In this document: in pieces, positions 22,476-34,204 of the stretch
Layout: the number at the start of each line of letters is the position of its first letter
Position numbering within the stretch: the first letter of the stretch is position 1
Source of the DNA: Sodiomyces alkalinus F11
Taxonomy: Eukaryota > Ascomycota > Sordariomycetes > Glomerellales > Plectosphaerellaceae
Reading direction: 5' to 3'
Length of the DNA: 64,000 nucleotides
NCBI RefSeq assembly: GCF_003711515.1
Contig: NW_021167096.1
Coordinates: 124,001 to 188,000, forward strand
The notes under the pieces: model-generated
Databases searched by the model: none
What the model was told of the DNA's origin: nothing
The model's input: the letters and a program-made list of their open reading frames with translations, nothing else
Program-made: the position numbers and the translations under genes

Positions 22476-23100
22476 AGTGCGCAAGGCGACATGGTCCATG
22501 GGGTTCAGACTGGCAAACCATGCATGTTTCATAGCCATATATACCCATCTATCTGAAGTACCGGCCCAAATTCGGAGCTGACTCTCTCACTTTCTTGAAC
22601 GGCCTTTCTGATTGCTTTGTGTTATGTAGCACTATCGCAGTATCTAACCAGATGTTTTGGACCATGAATCGCCGTAGGGCTGAGGACTAATTAATGAACG
22701 GAATAATACCTAAGGTACATACTTCAAAGATAAGGTACCTAGGTACATTTGTCATCGACGGGCTGATTGGGTGCTTATCTTATCAGACCCCCCACCGTGG
22801 TACCCCGCGACACAAAAATTCCGAGCTAAGTGCGTGTGCCGCTGCCTAGGGGACCGCTTTTGGACGCTAGCGGCTATAGGTTCTGGCCCCCCCGAGCACC
22901 CCCGGTAAGTATAAGTCGCTAAGAAAATATATACTCTGGAGCGGCACGAATATACTGCCTGCCTATGGTGGTACTTGTTAGCGCCCTCGAGGACTAATAC
23001 AGAAAACGATAAACTGGCTAAGGTTAACGGAGTTAAAAGGTCACTCTCTCCCAGGAACTACCTGAGTCCTTCCCTCTCTAAATGTATTATACCCTATACT
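22476..23100. other. Border between gene territory and RIP-degraded repeat DNA
   Basis: Up to about 22,800 the sequence still has normal CA/TG content and the GGTACCT motif (22,733). From about 22,880 CA and TG become rare while TA, CTA and TTA abound. Near 22,783-22,808 and 22,888-22,914 there are short C-runs, and GCCGCT/AGCGGC form a 6-bp inverted pair around 22,840-22,876. I see no clear terminal repeat or target duplication marking an exact junction. Confidence 0.5.
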
Positions 23101-26100
23101 CCTGTCGAGTCCCTCTAAGTAAGCCGCTTATTTCGTAGATATAGATATAGACCTACTCTTACATCGCGTTTAGCAGGACTTCGCTAATAGCGACCTATCG
23201 GACGCGTTAGAGATTATACTAGACGAGCTACACGCCGCTACAGAAAAGGCTAATACTCGCCGTCCTATTAGGCCGCGATATTCGGAAGTATACGGCCGTA
23301 ATATCGTCCAGGGCCAGCGACGATAGGAGAAGTTCTGTCTCTGGATAAAGTACGAAGAGGGTTAGCGGGATAAGCTTAAGGACCTAACCTATAATAAGCG
23401 AGGCCTGCTTAAGAGCTTTATTAAGTATTGCCTCTAACGACGAGGCTCTAAAGTCATAGCTAAGTTAACGATTAAGAGGTATCTCTGGTAGACCTATATA
23501 GTCTATAAGAAGTACACGGACCTTACCGTCGATAAGACCCTACGAATACACGCGATTAAAATACTGCCGACTTTATTAAACGTAAGTATAAGCTAAGGAC
23601 TAAGCCGAAGACTAAGAACTATATTAGACCCGATATACACCTTTACCTGTCTTACTTTCTATAGGTACGCGACAAGAGGAGATAGTTTAGTATTAGCCTA
23701 GACCGCCTCGACGATACGACTCTCCGATACTTCCTTATATTTACCGGCGCTTAACGCTATAAGCTCGTCCACTATAATATTCCAGAATAGAAGGTATTAA
23801 AAGAAGAATACCATGATCCCTATAACGTCTTCACCGATCTAAGCGAGGACGACGACGTTCCGCCGCCTTAGGGTCCCTGCTAGGTATACGGTAAAGACGA
23901 TATCAGGATAACCCTAGCGAAAAAGGTCCTTTACTAGGAGGATATTAAATTATAGATTATATAAGATCCCTTTAATAACGGCGGTAGAGACCGGCTTACT
24001 ATATCGGTGCTCTTCCGATTCTATAAGGGCTACAAGAGGTAGTAACGGCCTACTAACTTCCTCTTTATTAAGGAAGACCTGCCCGTGATCTGCCCTGTCT
24101 TTTACTTACTCGCGAAGGCGCTAGCCGAAGACGTTATCGCTAACAAAGGGTACTCTTAAGCCAAGAACTTCTTTCGTACCAAAATTACTAAGCGTGGTGT
24201 GTACTTTACGTGAAAGGAAGAGTTTATGTATAAACCCGTTTTCCGGTCGTCCGTTAAGTCGCTAAAGGGCTATATAAAGTCCGATAAACCCCTTACGATA
24301 AACTAGCTAGATAATAACTCTAATAGACTAGGTAAGGCAGCTAGTTTACCGGATAATCTAAAGAGCTATGATTACTAGCGAGGAAACCTTAAGTCGATTA
24401 ACGGTTCGTGTTACGTAACCTAGCCTTTCTACTCTACCTCTAACCATTTTCGTAGCTAATTACCGCTTAATAGTCCGGAAATAGGTCGCCCGATATAAAG
24501 ACGACGGCACGTTCTAAGACTATTATAATAACGCCCGGACTAACGTTATTACCTAGGATACGTTCCTTAGCCGCGGCACTAAGTCTCCGTACCTCGCCCT
24601 CTTTAACTAGTTCGGTATTTAGGTCGATAAGGATACGCTAATAGGCGTTATCGATAAGATAATACGAGTTATCAGACCGAGTGCTAAGGTCCGTATACTA
24701 GATAAGCAGGTCTTATCGCTACGGACTACCCTTAAGTCCCGCTACGGCTAGGCGTACTTAGTAACGGGCGTAGATAAGGCATAATACGACGAACTGCTTA
24801 AGTAACGTAAAGCTGCCGCCTAGAAGCACCGGCGTAAGGTAGCGGAGAGCACGCGCCGCTATTACTTGAATTTAAAGAACGACTAAGAGCTCGAAAAGTA
24901 GTTATACGGTACCGGTTATACTAGTAATTCCCCCCTGCCCGCTATTATACTTATCTAGCCCGAGCGGAGACGTATAGCGGAACTACTCGGCGACCTTGAT
25001 ATTAACCTATTAGAAGATAAATTAGTCTAGCGGAAGATCGACGTTATTAATGCCTGGGTGGCTCTTACTTAGAAGGTTAAGGTTAAGGAGATATAACCGG
25101 AATAGATCCCCTTAAAGCCGTTACCCACTATATCCTTCCTATTATATTCTCCCTAGTAAAAGCCGCCTTATACGAGGCTGATTAGAGACGTGGCACCGAC
25201 GCTAATATAACGTCCGCTCCCTTCCTAGGTCGGGATTAACTATAGTAAAGAGAATATAGATATAGGCGTAATACCTGCTATTAAGCCCTCGCCTACCCCC
25301 GTTACTGCTATTAAGCCGTCTATACCTCTGGATATTACTCCTACCCCGATTAAACCGGCGCTTCTAAGTCCTAGGATTATTATTAAGCAGCCCTCTAGCC
25401 TAAGAGAGGCTACGCCGTGTCCTAAGGGGTATTAGAAGCCCGATCCCTGTATCTTCTACGGACGTATATTCACGCGAACGACTATAATATAGAAACACGT
25501 TAAAAGCTATCTTAAGATAAGAGGAGACGGCCCGTTACTATATCTAGTGCAGACGTGTAAGGAAAAGAGCGTGATACTAGACGACGACTTTGCTTTCCGC
25601 GTATATACGTTTTATAAACACCGAGTACGCCTTAAGCCGGTTATTCGACTTAAGATAGGTGGGGCGGCGGGTAAAATAGCGCCGTTACTAATTAGGATTA
25701 TTTTGAAGAAGATAGCGTGCACGTAAAGGTCTATATAGTAATATAAATTAATTCCGTATAATCGCTGCCGTTCCTATTACTATAAAATAGACTAAGTACA
25801 CGATATAATATTAGCGGGGTATTAGTCGGCTTATAGCCGCACGGTTTAAGGGTGCGGCAAAATATATACCCGACCGGGCTTATAACTAAACCAGATAGCC
25901 CTATACTAGTTCTAAGTCACCTTAAGGGTGTTATCGATAGTAAAATATCCTATCTTATAGGAGGCTTTTAGCTACGTGATTAATACTTGAGTTACTTTTA
26001 TAGGTAAAGCTTCTAAGCCTTACACTTCGCTCTATCTCGTAACTGCTAATCTATAAGATCGTAGACTCGCCGGCCCGGCCTAAATATACGTAGTTCTATA

Positions 26101-26150
26101 CTAGTACTTATTCCTTTGAACTTCCTGTATACGATATACTCCCTCGCGCC
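23100..26150 (+). pseudogene. RIP-degraded DUF3435 (tyrosine-recombinase-like, captain-family) gene
   Basis: A plus-strand coding text can be followed with one or two frame changes (one near 23,560) and many TAG/TAA/TGA stops at positions expected for Gln or Trp. From about 24,001 it reads ISVLFRFYKGYKR, TNFLFIKEDLPVICPVFYL, FFRTKITKRGVYFT and RSSVKSLKGYIKSDKP, then LGRGTKSPYLALFN and a charged helix (KHRRKVAESTRRYYLNLKND), then RPERRRIAELLGD. This is the order and wording of DUF3435 proteins. At 25,447-25,640 a decayed double C2H2-type finger follows (CIFYG, FTRTT, KHVKSY, then TCKEK and YKHRVRL). About 900 codons are represented. The gene cannot be functional. It points away from the intact gene block, into the degraded region. 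The start is uncertain. The family call is from recognition, without a profile search. Confidence 0.65.
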
Positions 26151-28030
26151 TCCCTATTAGTGGCACCTTGCTATATGGCAGGTGGGTAAACCAAGTCTAC
26201 TAGGAAGGGTAAGGGGCTTAGGTGCGTGTAACGGGTTAGGATAGTAAAGGTCGATCTAGGTAAACCTCGTTACGAGCCTAGGTAGTAAAACCTACTACGC
26301 TACGAGGTTAGGGGATAGTAAACGACGGAAACCTTTACTAGTATATAAGCTACGTGGCCGAGGATAGTAAAGCCTGAATTACTTTACTAGGCAGGGTTAG
26401 GACCGTTTCCTAGTTAAGTCCGAGTTTTATTTTACCTAGTAAACTAATAGTTACCTACTTACTAGATAATATATTATATTTAGTTAACTAGTATAAAGCG
26501 TTATAGGTTTATATATATCTTTACTACTAAACGAATAACGGCTGGTTTACTAGTAGATATTCCTTTATTACTAGAAAAGCGACCGACCCTTTACTAGAAA
26601 GGAGTAGCTTCCTAGGGCGGTAAACTAATCAGCGCGATATTCGTAGTAAACGGTTCCACGGTTACATAGCAAACTTCACAAAGTGTAAGACATTTATCTA
26701 AGTAAACTAAAAGCAGAAAGTTAGCTAGTAAAGTTCCTAATTACCTTCCCCTTCTTACTAATTCTTAGGGCCCCTATCTCCCTTACTTAGATTACTGGTT
26801 AAGGTTTATCGACACGAAACGGGTTTCTATTCCCTGAAAACGGTCTTTACTCGTTTACTAGCTAGCTAATATACTATAATAAGACGATCGCGTTATAATT
26901 AGCGAGTACTCGGCGAAGAGTCGGACTAAGCCGCGCACGGTTTACCTTAGTCGAGTACGTGTCTCCTCGGCCCACGACCCTCGCCGATATCATTAAAAGA
27001 GTGCGTGGTTTTTAGTCTCCCGAGTGGATAGATTGTAAAAGAGTTAGTATTTATATAAATAAGGAATAGCACTCCTATAGCCTTTCGCCCTTCGTCGAAT
27101 CGAGAATAAATGATTGCGGAGTGGAAGGGTTAAGGCTATCTTGCCTAGAGTTTCTGCTACTTAATTTCTTAATAAAATAAAATGAAAAGATTAAAACTAA
27201 TCCTAAGCAGCTCGACTTTTATAAATGGCTCACCCCATAGATAGAGTATGCTAAATCCTTCCCACTAGCGGATCCCACTAATAGCCTCCTCCAACGACTT
27301 AATACACTACTCCGATAACTATAATCGCCGCCCACGCTATAACTGTTTAGGAGATAATGTTTCCCTTAAATAAGTGCCTTCTGAGTTACGCGAATTAATT
27401 GCTATCTATTCCACGTGGTGCTAATTAATACTTTTCTAAGCCGTCTAAGTCACTTCACGCCCTGACTGTAGATGACGTGGTAGGAAGCCACGTTTCCGGG
27501 TATAACTACTGAATTCTGGACCTGACCTCTTTCTCTTCTTCCCTAACACATCAGGAAAGTGGTGGGTCTTGCCAAGCATAATAAGCTACCTACCTAAAGT
27601 ACTAACCTATTTTGTATATACACTTCGAGTACCTATAACGTCTGCGAAAATTGAAAAATTCGCACACGATTTAAAGGAAGTAGGACTCGAACCCCCCGGC
27701 TTTACGTAGCCTACCAGGACGCTATCCCCCCTATCTTAATAGAGCTCTATAGCTTTTATCTTCTATTTAAGCTTTAGGCTCTGCCTCGTCGTCTTCTGCC
27801 TTGGGACAGGGCTCTGCGCCTTTGCCCTCCTCTTTACGATAAGAGTCTGCGTCTTCGTCCTCTCCTTCTCCCTCCTCTTTTAGTCCCCCTCGGAGGCTAT
27901 TCGCGAGTCTCTTTAGACCGTGGTTTCGACTCCGCCTACGACTACGGTTTCGACCCTGTAACCTACTCCCGTGCCCGCCCTTACTTCGGCTCCTACTTCG
28001 ATTCCTATTCCTATACCTATGCCTAACACG
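26150..28030. other. RIP-degraded non-coding stretch with TAGTAAA/TTTACTAG repeats
   Basis: Between about 26,210 and 26,900 the words TAGTAAA and TTTACTAG recur many times, probably remnants of TTTACTGGTAAA-like tandem or palindromic units. No extended reading frame is visible. A tRNA-like relic at 27,672-27,731 is listed separately. Confidence 0.4.
27672..27731 (-). pseudogene. tRNA-like relic lacking an anticodon arm (Pol III B-box intact)
   Basis: On the minus strand the order is GGGGGGA, TA, a D-arm with GCGT/ACGT pairing and the loop CCTGGTAGGCT, only seven nucleotides (AAAGCCG), then GGGGG-TTCGAGT-CCTAC and TTCCTTT. GGTTCGAGTCC is a perfect B-box. The acceptor stem pairs if G-U pairs are allowed, as expected after C-to-T change. 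With no anticodon arm it cannot be a working tRNA; a truncated tRNA gene or the head of a SINE is most likely. Confidence 0.4.
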
Positions 28031-28790
28031 ACGACCGTGGTTAGCCGAAATCCTAATGACCCTGAAGAAAGCTAGGCATAGCTACGAGCTCCTCTATAGC
28101 TTACTCTCGTCACGCCCCTCGATTCGACAGCACGTATATCTACAGATTCCTCGAGAAGTATACCGACTACGCGACGATATATCACTTCGGGGAAGAGAAG
28201 CTTCTATACCTGCCTCTATTTTCGACTCGAAGTGTGCGACCGGTCGTGGAATAGATCGTGAAAGAGGTAGAATCTATACTCGGGGCCGATACCTAGGAAG
28301 GCCTCGTGGAAAGACTAAAGTCTAAATATCGTTACCTGGATCCTAAGTATAAATAACACTTCGCCGAGAAGGGACGCACCCTACGGGTCCCGAATTCGGT
28401 CAGGACGGCCTTATAGGTTCGTGAACTACTTTAGAAGATTATAGCCTAGAAGGCTAGGGCCGTAAGGGTAGGTAGATTCTTTCCGTGGGAAGCTAAGCTT
28501 TACGAGATTCTTCACGATATCCTGGATAGAAAGATTCTGTTCTACGTTACGGAACGGGTGGGTATACGGTATATAGACTTAAGGAAGAAGAAAGACTATA
28601 AGGTCCTGGCTACCTACCTTTAAGAGTGGTGTAACGATATATAGGCTATAGACTATCGAGAGGGTATAGAACCACTATAAGAATACCCTAGTTAGGGTAA
28701 CGAAGAGGATAAGATTTTTATTAAAGTGCTTAAGGGCGGATTCACGAATACAAATTTATTAGATATTAAAGAGTCAGTGAATCTGCCTAG
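28030..28790 (+). pseudogene. Unidentified RIP-degraded coding relic
   Basis: An open frame at 28,056-28,325 is followed, in another phase, by a readable stretch with Gln/Trp-position stops: LVERLKSKYRYLDPKYK, HFAEKGRTLRVPNSVRT, FFPWEAKLYEILHDILDRK, ERVGIRYIDLRKKKDYKVL and EEDKIFIKVLKGGF. The clean Lys/Arg/Asp composition over more than 150 codons argues for former coding sequence. I cannot name the family. Confidence 0.4.
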
Positions 28791-29535
28791 ACTTTATCAA
28801 AGCAATAAAGTATACAGGAAAGCAAAAACATAACTAAAAATAAGCAAATAACCGCTACTCCCTTACTACACTCACTCCCTTACTACACTTACTCCCTCAC
28901 TGCCCTTATTCTAATCCTATCCTGCGATCGATAACTCTTTAAGAAATTATCTTGCCTAGTGTCTTCCGCTTAAGTTTCTAATAGATTAGCGGTATCCGGC
29001 TTCCCCTATTTCTTAATTATTACCGTCTTAGAGATTAATAACATAGTATACCTATTAGCTAAACTAAGGGCATCTATATAAAACAGTTTTCCCTAGAGCA
29101 TCTTTAGAATCAGGTTTAGCTCGAAATCTTCCGGACTCTTATAAGATCTTAGCGTGCTGATATCACCCCTCGAAAGGATAATATTATCGCTAAGTTTTCT
29201 ATACTTATCGAGTACCCCTAGGTAGTCGGCAGAGTTTAGCTAATAGCCCCTCTGGAGATTAGGGAAAGCCGGGTTTCTGCTATTAAGAGTAACAGCGAAC
29301 CACTTCAGACGCCTTAGGTTTCTCCTAACTATCTAGGCGTTAACCTCTTTAGTCGGGTTCTCGGGGTCTCGGATTTTAGTCTAGTTCGCTACCTCTATTA
29401 TATCTTCCTTGCTAGAAATATATTCTTTTTATCGGATTGTAGGTCGATACTTAAGGATATACTCTAGTCGTGCCCGGTCTTTATAACTATAATTTCGTAT
29501 CTCCGTGGCCGCGGCCTGCTTTTTTACCGTTATAG
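28790..29535. other. RIP-degraded sequence, nothing identified
   Basis: CA/TG-poor DNA; a short CTCCCTTACTACACT-type triplication lies near 28,857-28,910. No long frame could be followed. Confidence 0.35.
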
Positions 29536-29870
29536 TCTATCCCTAGGTAGTCAAGGTCTGCCCCTCCGTGGTCAAGGCCTGCCCCTCTACCGTTATAGTC
29601 TATCTCTAGGTAGTTAAGGTCTGCCCCTCCGTGGTTAAGGCCTGCCTCTTTACTATTATAGTCTATCCCTGGGTAGTCGAGGTCTACCCCTCCGTAGTCG
29701 AGGTCTACCCCTCCGTGGTCGAGGTCTACCCCTCTATAGTCGAGGTCTACCCCTCCGTGGTCGAGGTCTACCCCTCCGTGGTTAAGGTCTACCCCTCCGT
29801 GGTCAAGGTCTACCCCTCTATAGTTAAGGTCTGCCCCTCCGTGGTCTACTCCTAGGTAATTAAGGTCTAC
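29536..29870 (+). repeat. 21-bp minisatellite (unit GTCGAGGTCTACCCCTCCGTG)
   Basis: At least nine adjacent 21-bp units run from about 29,670 to 29,870, differing mainly by C/T changes. In one frame they read as a seven-residue repeat V(V/K)EVYPS(V/I). The 5' part (29,536-29,670) carries 63-bp blocks, three units long, each opening with a TATAGTCTATCCCTAGGTAGT-like segment, i.e. a higher-order structure. The 21-bp multiple-of-three period suggests former coding sequence. Confidence 0.85.
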
Positions 29871-31360
29871 ATATAATTACCCGGGTCGTTACTTAGACTA
29901 CTATTACCCGAGGCTGCTTAACTTTCTTAGTCTAAGTTAGTACGGTATTAAAGGGGACTATAATCGGTTAGTTATATCTCTCTACCCGTGAATTATCGTT
30001 ATTTTACTGTTTTTTCGGTCCTCTAAGTATTATTATAGACTACCCCGTGTTTCTTAAGTGCCGTGATATAGTTATCACGCTAATATAAAGAAGTATAGGG
30101 CAGGTTATTCTCTATTATAAGCGTACGAAGCTCCTTATTAACACGCTATTAAGGCCATTTCTTATTATTAACATTATCGTCTTCTTTTTCGGGGAATAGG
30201 GTGCCTTAGTAAGAAGCTAGGGGGCTGATTATTTTTATGGCTAGGCTATAGCGGGCTTATACTTATTATCTGTGACTAAGGTATAATGGATAACCTTAAG
30301 CCCTATATTCCTGGAAGACACCGATTTATATAGATGGACTGTTATTCCTTATTCCCGAAGCGAATACCAAAACCTAAAAACAGAATATAAATAGATAAAC
30401 TATTCCTTATTCCCGAAGCGAATACCGAAACCTAAAAACAGAATACACCCCACTACCCTGTATCGCCTCTTTAAGTCATCCTAGGCGCGTAAAGCAAAAT
30501 ACTAAAATCTGAAATCAGAATATAATTAGATAACCTCGGCGCGTAAACTATATATACTACCCGAATAAGTCATTCAGTTATACTCTGTATATTAAACAAT
30601 AAAGCTATAAAAGAACCATAACCATATTATACTAAAAATATAAATATAAAGGAAACTTAATTAGTCTCTTAGAGTCGTCGGACTAACGGATTCTAACCTT
30701 ATATAATTAATATTATAGCTCGTCGCGCTCCGCCTAAGCTTCTCCGGACCTAGGATGTTAAGGGATCTCCTGAATACTTTCGCCTACTAACTCTATATCC
30801 CTTTATTTCTCCTAATCTCCCCCCTTATATCGATAAAAGCCCACGCAGTATCGCTTATAACTAGCTTTAATACAGTATCCGGTATATATAGCCGGATAAC
30901 AGACCTTATCGCTCCCGGGATATATAAGGAGGTATTTTACGTTATTAAAAAATCGCTGCCTATAACGATAATATACGTCGCTAACCGGTTATCCCGTGTA
31001 ACGGGGTCGGAAAAAGGAGTACTCGTAACTTAAAGCGAGTTAAATTCCTATTACCCGAGTAACGTCTCTCGCCTATACCTTATACTTCGTCTATTAAGCA
31101 GAGCACTCCGGTATCAGAAGACCTTGTCCGATCTATGCAGAACCTGGATCTTCTCGATATTAGAAAAGACTTAAAGGAACGATATTTATAATATAGCTAA
31201 ATTCTGGATAATTAACAGGGCGGCTATAGGTTATTCGGCGCAGGGTAAGGCCGCGAGACTAGCTAAGAGGGCTTATTATTAGTAATAGAGTACGATACGA
31301 ATTAATAGAATACTATATAATTCGAATATAGCTCCTGGTAAAGGCTAAAACTAGAAAGAG
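29870..31360. other. RIP-degraded sequence with a 58-bp tandem duplication
   Basis: ATTCCTTATTCCCGAAGCGAATACC followed by AAACCTAAAAACAGAATA occurs at about 30,345 and again 58 bp later, and a weaker third trace lies near 30,500. The rest shows only fragmentary coding-like text (for example a Lys/Ala-rich stretch at about 31,210-31,340). Confidence 0.5.
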
Positions 31361-32090
31361 TTAAGATAGGTGCTATTTCCTAGTAAAGATAGAAAGAGAG
31401 AAACCTATTTCCTAGTAAAGTCAAGACAGAAACCTATTTCCTGTTTCACGTTTCCTGGTAAGTTTTAGACAGAAACCTATTTCCTGGAAAAGTCAAGATA
31501 GAAACTAGTCTATTTCCTTTCCTAGTAAATCTATTTCCTATTTCCTGTTTCCTGGTAAGTTTAGACAGAACTCTATTTCCTGGTAAAGTTAAGATAGAAG
31601 CCTATTTACTAGTCTATTTCCTTTTCTAATAAACCTGTTTCCTGTTTCCTGGTAAGTTTAGACAGAAACCTAGTTCCTGGTAAAGTTAAGACAGAAACCC
31701 ATTTACTAGTAAACCTCTTTCCTAGTATTATTTCCTGGTAAAGACCTATCCTGGCATTATTTCCTGGTAAACTAGTAAACCTATTTCTAGTAAACCCATT
31801 TCCTGGCAAACCCGTTTCTTAGTTTCCTGGCCTTTCCTGGTAAACCCGTTTCTTGGTTTCCTGCCCTTTCCTAGTAAACCCATTTCCCAGTAAACTCTTT
31901 TCCTAGTAACCTATTTCCTAGTAAACCCATTTCCCCGTCCTGGTATTTCCTAGTAAAGCCAAGATAGATTTCCTGGCCGATAGAAACCAGTTTCTGGTAA
32001 AGACAGAAGCCTAGAAACGACTTCCTCGCCTATTTCCTGGTTAGTCAAGACATATTTCCTGACCTAAGACAGAAACCTAGGGTACCGTCT
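31360..32090. repeat. Degenerate tandem array of TTTCCTGGTAAA-type units
   Basis: More than fifteen copies of TTTCCTGGTAAA or TTTCCTAGTAAA, often followed by GTTAAGACAGAAACCTA, fill about 700 bp. Unit spacing is irregular (about 20-60 bp). C/T and G/A variants between units fit RIP of an older, more regular array. Confidence 0.8.
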
Positions 32091-34200
32091 TTACTAGTAT
32101 AGTTACTGCACTACCTATAGGTGGAGACGGGACTTTATAACTAGCTAGACTTCTTATAGAATATTATAGTAACAGAATATCTCTGTCTTGGCTCTAGAAA
32201 GCGTAAGATTCTCTATTTAAGTATTTAGAAGGAACGGTATAAAATACTTACCTCTAAGCGAGTTATAGATATAACCCGCTAGACGTACTCCTTCCTCGCT
32301 AGGCCGTATATTACTGCTCTCTTAGAGGAGCCGGGAAGCGCTTTATCGTCTATTATAATACGTATATCCGATAAGGCAAGTTATCAGGGGCTAGGGTACT
32401 ATATTATATCGCGGCGTGCTAAATATATTATAATAAGGAGAGCTAATAGCCGATTAGGGTAAACCGCCTTATACTGGCGTTGGCCGACTTATAGGCTAGT
32501 AATACTAATATTCTGCTATATTATCGGCCTATAAATTATATCCTGCCCCCCTCCTCGTCTATAGTTTAACTTAACTTCCTTTCCACCTTCTCTTTATTCG
32601 CTAGTTCTTACCGTACCGCTACTATAGAGACCTTATTAGAGACAGAACTCGCCTATGACGCGCGCGAGTCTAAACTGCTTTAGGTATCGGAGCCGGAGTA
32701 ATTATAATAAGAACCGCCACGTTGACGGATAGATACGGACGATAACGTTACTCGAAGGACTAGGATTATTAAGAGATAGAAGTGGCTAGAGTCCGACCTT
32801 ATCGACTTCCTCGGAGATACCTTATCCAGTACACTTAAAAGGCTTGATAAATTCTGTTAAGAGAATGGTAACCTGACTTAGTCGGACGCTCGCGAGCTTC
32901 TAAATAAGGCGTTAACGGAGCGGCGAGCCCGGGCCCGGAAGCGAGGCAGTAACGCCCTCGTGGTAGCGGATATCGCGTAGGCGGTAGAGATAGCGGGCGT
33001 AAGGGTAAGGCGGCTAGACTCAGAACCGTCTCTAGTAATTTATTAACGGGTTACGGCTATTATAGGTTATAGCTGTAAGGTATATATATAATCTTATAAG
33101 CTTAATATAGTTATTACCTACTATATCGGCAAAACGAAAGGCGTGTAACGCTAATCCTATAGAGTTCCCGGCAAAATAACGATATACTAAAGTTACTAAT
33201 CGATTACCTATTCTTAATAAACCGGGCTTAGTAGTGCTTAGCTCTACTAGTCCTTTTAGTGCAGACTTAACGAGGCTACGACGCGGGGCCTGGTTAGACG
33301 GTAAGATTATCGATAGCGTCTTAAGGGTTATTAGCACCCTTTACGGGGAATAGGTTAGAGTCCTAGACTAGGAGGCGATAAAACTACCCCGAAATATATT
33401 AATACTTCTGCCCGTGTGTAGTAATAACTATTAGGTGCTCGGGTGTATATTAGGAGACGATACACTAATAGTCTACGACTCTCTTCCGGCCCTTCGACCG
33501 TTAAAGACTATAGAAGCGGACTTCGACCGCTATCGGTATATATACTTATAGCGTGCCCTCGGAATTACGGTAATAGCGCCCCTCCTTTAATCGAACGAGT
33601 CCGATTATAGAGTCTTCCTCCTTACTACTATAATCTATATCGTGGCGAACCACCGTCTTCCTAATAGTATTAATACGGATTTCTAGCGTAAAACGCTAAA
33701 ACGCCTCCTTTAACCGCTCTCTACGTATAAGGAGACGCTTATAAAGAGTATATTAGTGACTAGTTATTTATAAGGCTAAGAGGGGGGTATAGTGGCGATA
33801 CGTTAACGGACGATTTTATGTACGATTATTATATTAATTTCGAGACGCTATTCGACTATAAGTATCCGAGGTTTCCCTCGATGTTATAAAGACGATATAC
33901 TTACGATGTCGGGAGATACTCGAGGGAACCCTATACTAGATCCGTAAGGCTTTAGGAACGGCTTTAGATATCTACGATATTATCTCCTCGCTAATAGATA
34001 CTACTAACACGGGCCTAAAGGCACGCGGGGAAAAGGCCACGAGGCACGTTACTAAGTCTTAGGTTCGGCTTATTCGTGTGCAGGCATTCTATGTGATATC
34101 CAAGGGACGGCTATAGCAGCAGGCTAATAAACTAGAGTACCTTCTCAGTAATTAATATAGGGACAATATATTCCTGTGAATAGTATTCTATACGCGGTTA
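32090..34200. other. RIP-degraded sequence with plus-strand coding-like fragments, family unknown
   Basis: Fragments such as RSGAGKRFIVYYNTYIR (about 32,320-32,380) and a Lys/Arg/Glu-rich stretch at 32,740-33,000 (RARARKRGSNALVVADIA) can be read on the plus strand between RIP-type stops. They cannot be joined confidently. The content is compatible with former transposon or accessory genes. Confidence 0.3.
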
Positions 34201-34204
34201 TAAT

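Noticed and set aside
29631..29855. ORF encoding repeated EVYPSVV
   Set aside because: It is a minisatellite with an accidental open frame today; no flanking coding sequence connects to it.
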